From: an uncultured Treponema sp.
GTDB taxonomy: Bacteria > Spirochaetota > Spirochaetia > Treponematales > Treponemataceae
Reading direction: 5' to 3'
DNA length: 15,626 bases
NCBI GenBank assembly: GCA_937893155.1
Contig: CALBGU010000205.1
Coordinates: forward strand, 1 to 15,626
This document shows, piece by piece, positions 12,919 through 15,626 of this stretch. The notes beneath the pieces are model-generated. The model saw only the letters and a program-made list of their open reading frames with translations, did no database searches and was not told where the DNA came from. The translations under genes were made by a program, and so were the position numbers. Within the stretch, counting starts at the first letter, position 1, and the number at the start of each line of letters is the position of its first letter.

Positions 12919-14244
12919 ATGATTGTTATGAAGTTCGGCGGTTCGTCTGTGGCAAATGCAGAGCGAATTCGCCACGTTGCGTCGATTATCGGGGCGTATA
13001 AGGAAAGCCGCCCGATTGTTGTGCTTTCGGCAATGGGCGATACGACAGACCATTTGCTTGATGCGGCGGAAGAAGCGGTGCGCGGCACGGTGGACGTTGC
13101 AAAAATCGAAAATCTGCACTATGACACGGCGCGGGAACTTGGTATTGAAGTGCCCGCATTGAGCGATTTGCTCGGTGAGCTTAAAACGCTGTTGACGGGC
13201 ATTTCTATGCTCCGTGAGTTGACCAAGCGCACCCGCGATTATCTGGTGAGTTTTGGCGAGCGGTTGAGTGTGAGAATGATGGTGGCGTATCTTGCAAAGC
13301 AGGGCGTGCAGGCGCGGTTTTATGATGCGTGGGACGCGGGGTTTGTGAGCGACAGCAATTTTATGCAGGCGGAGCTTCTGGACGAAGTGTGGGACACGAT
13401 TCCGCGCGCACTTTCTTACTATAAAGACGGTTCTGACGATGCCATTCCGATTGTAACGGGCTTTATTGCCAAAGACAAAAACGGCACGATTACCACGCTC
13501 GGACGCGGCGGCAGCGACCTTACGGCGACGATGCTGGGGGCGGCTTTGGGCGCAGACGAAATCCAGACGTGGAAAGACGTGGACGGCATTATGACGACCG
13601 ACCCGCGCGTGTGCCCAAAAGCCAGAACGGTGAGCGAGGTTACTTACGAGGAAGCGCAGGAACTTGCGATGTTCGGCGCGCAGGTGTTGCACCCGCGAAG
13701 TATGGTTCCGTGCAGAAAAGTCGGTGTTCCCGTGCGCGTGAAAAACAGCTACAACATAAAAAGCGCTGGTTCTATTATCGTGGAAAAGCACACGGGCGTG
13801 CGTCCGAGCGTTACGGCGATTACGGCGGTCAAGCATGTAACGCTTATCGACATCGTTTCTACGCGAATGCTTGGCGCGGCGGGCTTTTTGGCGCATATTT
13901 TCAATCAATTCTTAAAATGGAACATCAGCATTGACGTGATTGCCACCAGCGAAGTTTCGGTATCGCTGACGGTGAATACAAAGGTGGATTTGTCGGGGTT
14001 GTTGCAAGACCTCCAGCGCGTTGCTGACGTGAATGTGCAGACGGGAAAATCTATTGTTACCACGATTTGCGATGTTTCGCGCTCAAGCGAAATTCTTGCG
14101 AAAGGCTTTTCTGCTCTCAACGATGCGGGCGTGAATGTGGAAATGATTAGCCAAGGCGCAAGCAAAGTGAATATCAGTATGATTGTGGGCGACAGCGATT
14201 GCGACACGGTGATAAAGACGTTGCACAAGGCGTATTTTGAGTAA
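12919..14244 (+). CDS. lysC: Aspartate kinase, monofunctional
   Basis: The enzyme phosphorylates aspartate with ATP, the entry step to lysine/diaminopimelate, threonine and methionine. The 441-residue protein has the amino-acid kinase motif MKFGGSSV (4-11), SFGERLSVRMM (about 111-121), VTGFIAKDKNG, TLGRGGSDLTAT and the KDVDGIMTTDPR block. Two C-terminal ACT domains (about 305-441) include SVTAITAVKHVTLIDI and EILAKGFSALNDAGVNVEMISQGASKVNISMIV, so feedback control by an amino acid is expected. It is not fused to homoserine dehydrogenase. ATG 12919 is preceded by AGAGGA (12907-12912); the TTG at 12913 sits within that spacing. dapB follows after 18 nt. Confidence 0.95.
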   Translation: MIVMKFGGSSVANAERIRHVASIIGAYKESRPIVVLSAMGDTTDHLLDAAEEAVRGTVDVAKIENLHYDTARELGIEVPALSDLLGELKTLLTGISMLRELTKRTRDYLVSFGERLSVRMMVAYLAKQGVQARFYDAWDAGFVSDSNFMQAELLDEVWDTIPRALSYYKDGSDDAIPIVTGFIAKDKNGTITTLGRGGSDLTATMLGAALGADEIQTWKDVDGIMTTDPRVCPKARTVSEVTYEEAQELAMFGAQVLHPRSMVPCRKVGVPVRVKNSYNIKSAGSIIVEKHTGVRPSVTAITAVKHVTLIDIVSTRMLGAAGFLAHIFNQFLKWNISIDVIATSEVSVSLTVNTKVDLSGLLQDLQRVADVNVQTGKSIVTTICDVSRSSEILAKGFSALNDAGVNVEMISQGASKVNISMIVGDSDCDTVIKTLHKAYFE

Positions 14245-14262
14245 AAAGACTGGAGAACGAAA

Positions 14263-15048
14263 ATGAGAATTGCACTTGTTGGATACGGAAAAATGGGGCA
14301 CATTATTCGCTCTGTGGCGGAAAAAGCAGGGCACACGGTTGCATTGACCGTGGACGTTGCCGCCTCTGATGCGGACGTTTTGGTGGCAAATGGCGATGGC
14401 GCGGCTGTTTCGAGTGCGATTGCCTCAAGCGGCGTGGACGGCATAATTGAGTTCAGCCACCCGAGTGCCGTGATGACAAACATTGAGGCTTTGCTTCCGA
14501 TGGGGATTCCCCTTGTTGTGGGCACGACGGGCTGGGCAGACAAGGCGGAATATGTGAAAGACCTTGCCGCTCGCTGTGATGGCGTTATTATGCACAGCGC
14601 CAATTTTTCTATCGGCGTGAACGTTTTTTATCGCATTGTGTCGGAGGCGGCGGCTCTTATCAAGGATTTTGACGAATACGATACGGCAGTGTGGGAAATG
14701 CACCACAATCAAAAGGCAGACAGCCCGAGCGGAACTGCGCTTGAAATCGCCGCGCGGATTATGAAAGCGAATCCCAAAAAAACGGCGCTGGTTACGGACG
14801 CATTCCACGAAAAACCGCAGCCGAACGAACTTCACGTTTCGAGCACGCGGGCGGGCAGTGTTCCGGGCACGCATACCGTGTTTTTTGACAGTGCCGCAGA
14901 CACGATTGAGCTTACCCATCGGGCACGAAGCCGCGAAGGTTTTGCGTCGGGTGCAGTTCGTGCGCTGGAACGGCTTGTTTCGGGCGTGAACAGTGGAACG
15001 CTGAAAAAAGGCGCGCTGTACGGTATGAGCGACCTGTTTGATTTCTGA
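14263..15048 (+). CDS. dapB: 4-hydroxy-tetrahydrodipicolinate reductase (DapB)
   Basis: This enzyme reduces hydroxy-tetrahydrodipicolinate with NAD(P)H in lysine/diaminopimelate synthesis. The 261 residues match the family. The nucleotide-binding GYGKMG (7-12) is followed by GTTGW (87-91) and the catalytic signature EMHHNQKADSPSGTA (145-159), in which H147 and K151 correspond to H159 and K163 of E. coli. Later come STRAGSVPGTHTV and a C-terminal GALYGMSDLF. GGAG precedes the ATG by about 8 nt. Co-transcribed with lysC; other dap genes are not in the window. A terminator follows. Confidence 0.96.
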   Translation: MRIALVGYGKMGHIIRSVAEKAGHTVALTVDVAASDADVLVANGDGAAVSSAIASSGVDGIIEFSHPSAVMTNIEALLPMGIPLVVGTTGWADKAEYVKDLAARCDGVIMHSANFSIGVNVFYRIVSEAAALIKDFDEYDTAVWEMHHNQKADSPSGTALEIAARIMKANPKKTALVTDAFHEKPQPNELHVSSTRAGSVPGTHTVFFDSAADTIELTHRARSREGFASGAVRALERLVSGVNSGTLKKGALYGMSDLFDF

Positions 15049-15061
15049 TTTTTACGACAAC

Positions 15062-15092
15062 AAAAACAAGGGTGAAAAAGCCCTTGTTTTTT
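15062..15092. terminator. Bidirectional intrinsic terminator
   Basis: AAAACAAGGG (15063-15072) pairs perfectly with CCCTTGTTTT (15081-15090) around an 8-nt loop, with a T6 run on the plus strand and an A-run that serves the opposite strand. It ends lysC-dapB and the convergent gene. Confidence 0.92.
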
Positions 15093-15106
15093 ATTGCAAT
15101 CGGATT

Positions 15107-15626
15107 TTACAGCGTGATGTGCGTGAGGGGGAGACCGTGTGCGCTCACCGTAACCGTGATGTTTGCCGTCGCCTCTAAAGCCGCCGTTCGCTTGAGCACC
15201 GCAAGGGCTTTGCCGAAAAACGTTTTTGCCGTGCTTGCGGTGTAGCTATACGCGGTTTTGGGGTCAGCCGAACCGAACGCAATGAGTTTTGCGCCGCCTT
15301 CTACCTGAATCGAAAGCTCGCGGTCATCGTCTGTTTCAAGATTGCCCGCCGCATCGTGCAATTCGATATTCACAAACACCAAAGTATCCGTTTTGCTCTG
15401 TTCCTCTGTGCAAACGACAATCTGTTTTGCGCCGTGGCTTGAATACAGCACATCTTTTCCGATAATGCTTCCGTTTTGGTAGCTCACTGCGCAAAGCTCG
15501 CCTGATTCCACCGTGATTTCGTACAAAACCCGATAATCCGCCGCTTCACCCGCTTGCTTTTTGCCCTGCGATTTCCCGTTTACAAACAATTCCGTTTCAT
15601 CACCCGCTGAAAACACCTCCACAATC
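15107..15626 (-). CDS. Glycoside hydrolase family 2-type protein, C-terminal part only
   Basis: Only the last 173 or so codons are inside the window; the frame runs off the right edge with no true start (an in-frame GTG near 15622 is internal). The visible part matches the C-terminal beta-sandwich domains of GH2 beta-galactosidases/glucuronidases: VEVFSAGDETELFVNGKSQGKK, a Y-ITVESGELCAVSYQNGS segment, FVNIELHDAAGNLE with an Asp-rich turn, KLIAFGSADPKTAYSYTA and KTFFGKALAVLKRT. The catalytic domain is outside the window, so neither the substrate nor activity can be judged. It ends before the shared terminator. Confidence 0.85.
   Translation of the reverse strand, partial: IVEVFSAGDETELFVNGKSQGKKQAGEAADYRVLYEITVESGELCAVSYQNGSIIGKDVLYSSHGAKQIVVCTEEQSKTDTLVFVNIELHDAAGNLETDDDRELSIQVEGGAKLIAFGSADPKTAYSYTASTAKTFFGKALAVLKRTAALEATANITVTVSAHGLPLTHITL

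Noticed and set aside
12748..13908. 386-codon minus-strand frame across lysC
   Set aside because: It is antisense to a textbook aspartate kinase and the start of its promoter region; the composition (Arg/His/Asn rich) is typical of a shadow frame.

Overview
The window looks like chromosomal DNA of a spirochaete, most likely Treponema or a close relative. This is inferred from the gene families: a divergent SUMF1/FGE-type protein with the C-terminal layout common in treponemes, a secreted TPR protein, a very short DtxR-type regulator, and long A/T runs between moderately G+C-rich genes. No rRNA or marker gene is present to prove the genus. All genes use ordinary sigma70-like promoters. Several promoters sit so close to the start codon that the mRNA should have almost no leader.

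Layout. Positions 1-270 hold seven degenerate copies of a 42-bp tandem repeat that end at the promoter of a divergent FGE-like gene (284-1222). A promoter overlapping that gene's stop drives three late corrin-ring genes of cobalamin synthesis: cobJ/cbiH, cobK/cbiJ and a fused cobL/cbiET (1254-4215). Convergent to them, on the minus strand, are a secreted TPR protein and a YkgJ-type cysteine-cluster protein. Next come a strongly promoted tRNA-Val(UAC)-tRNA-Pro(UGG) pair with a terminator, then a SAM methyltransferase. A DegS/Deg1-like membrane-anchored serine protease follows, with a YoeB-type toxin-antitoxin pair 12 nt behind it; these end at a bidirectional terminator shared with a minus-strand DUF6261-like gene.

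The DUF6261-like gene diverges from a small DUF2281-like antitoxin homologue plus a NUDIX hydrolase. A 41-bp tandem repeat fills the space between the two divergent promoters. A two-TM diguanylate cyclase follows. Next is a 121-residue DtxR/MntR-type regulator, preceded by a possible short-ORF/terminator leader. Then come lysC and dapB (aspartate to lysine/diaminopimelate), whose promoter carries a perfect TTGCAT-N4-ATGCAA palindrome. The right edge cuts the C-terminal end of a minus-strand glycoside hydrolase family 2 protein.

Most genes are housekeeping or accessory genes of known families. The least explained parts are the two short-period tandem arrays placed at promoters, the orphan antitoxin-NUDIX operon, and the leader of the metalloregulator. 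I see no CRISPR array, transposase, phage gene or riboswitch of a class I recognise.
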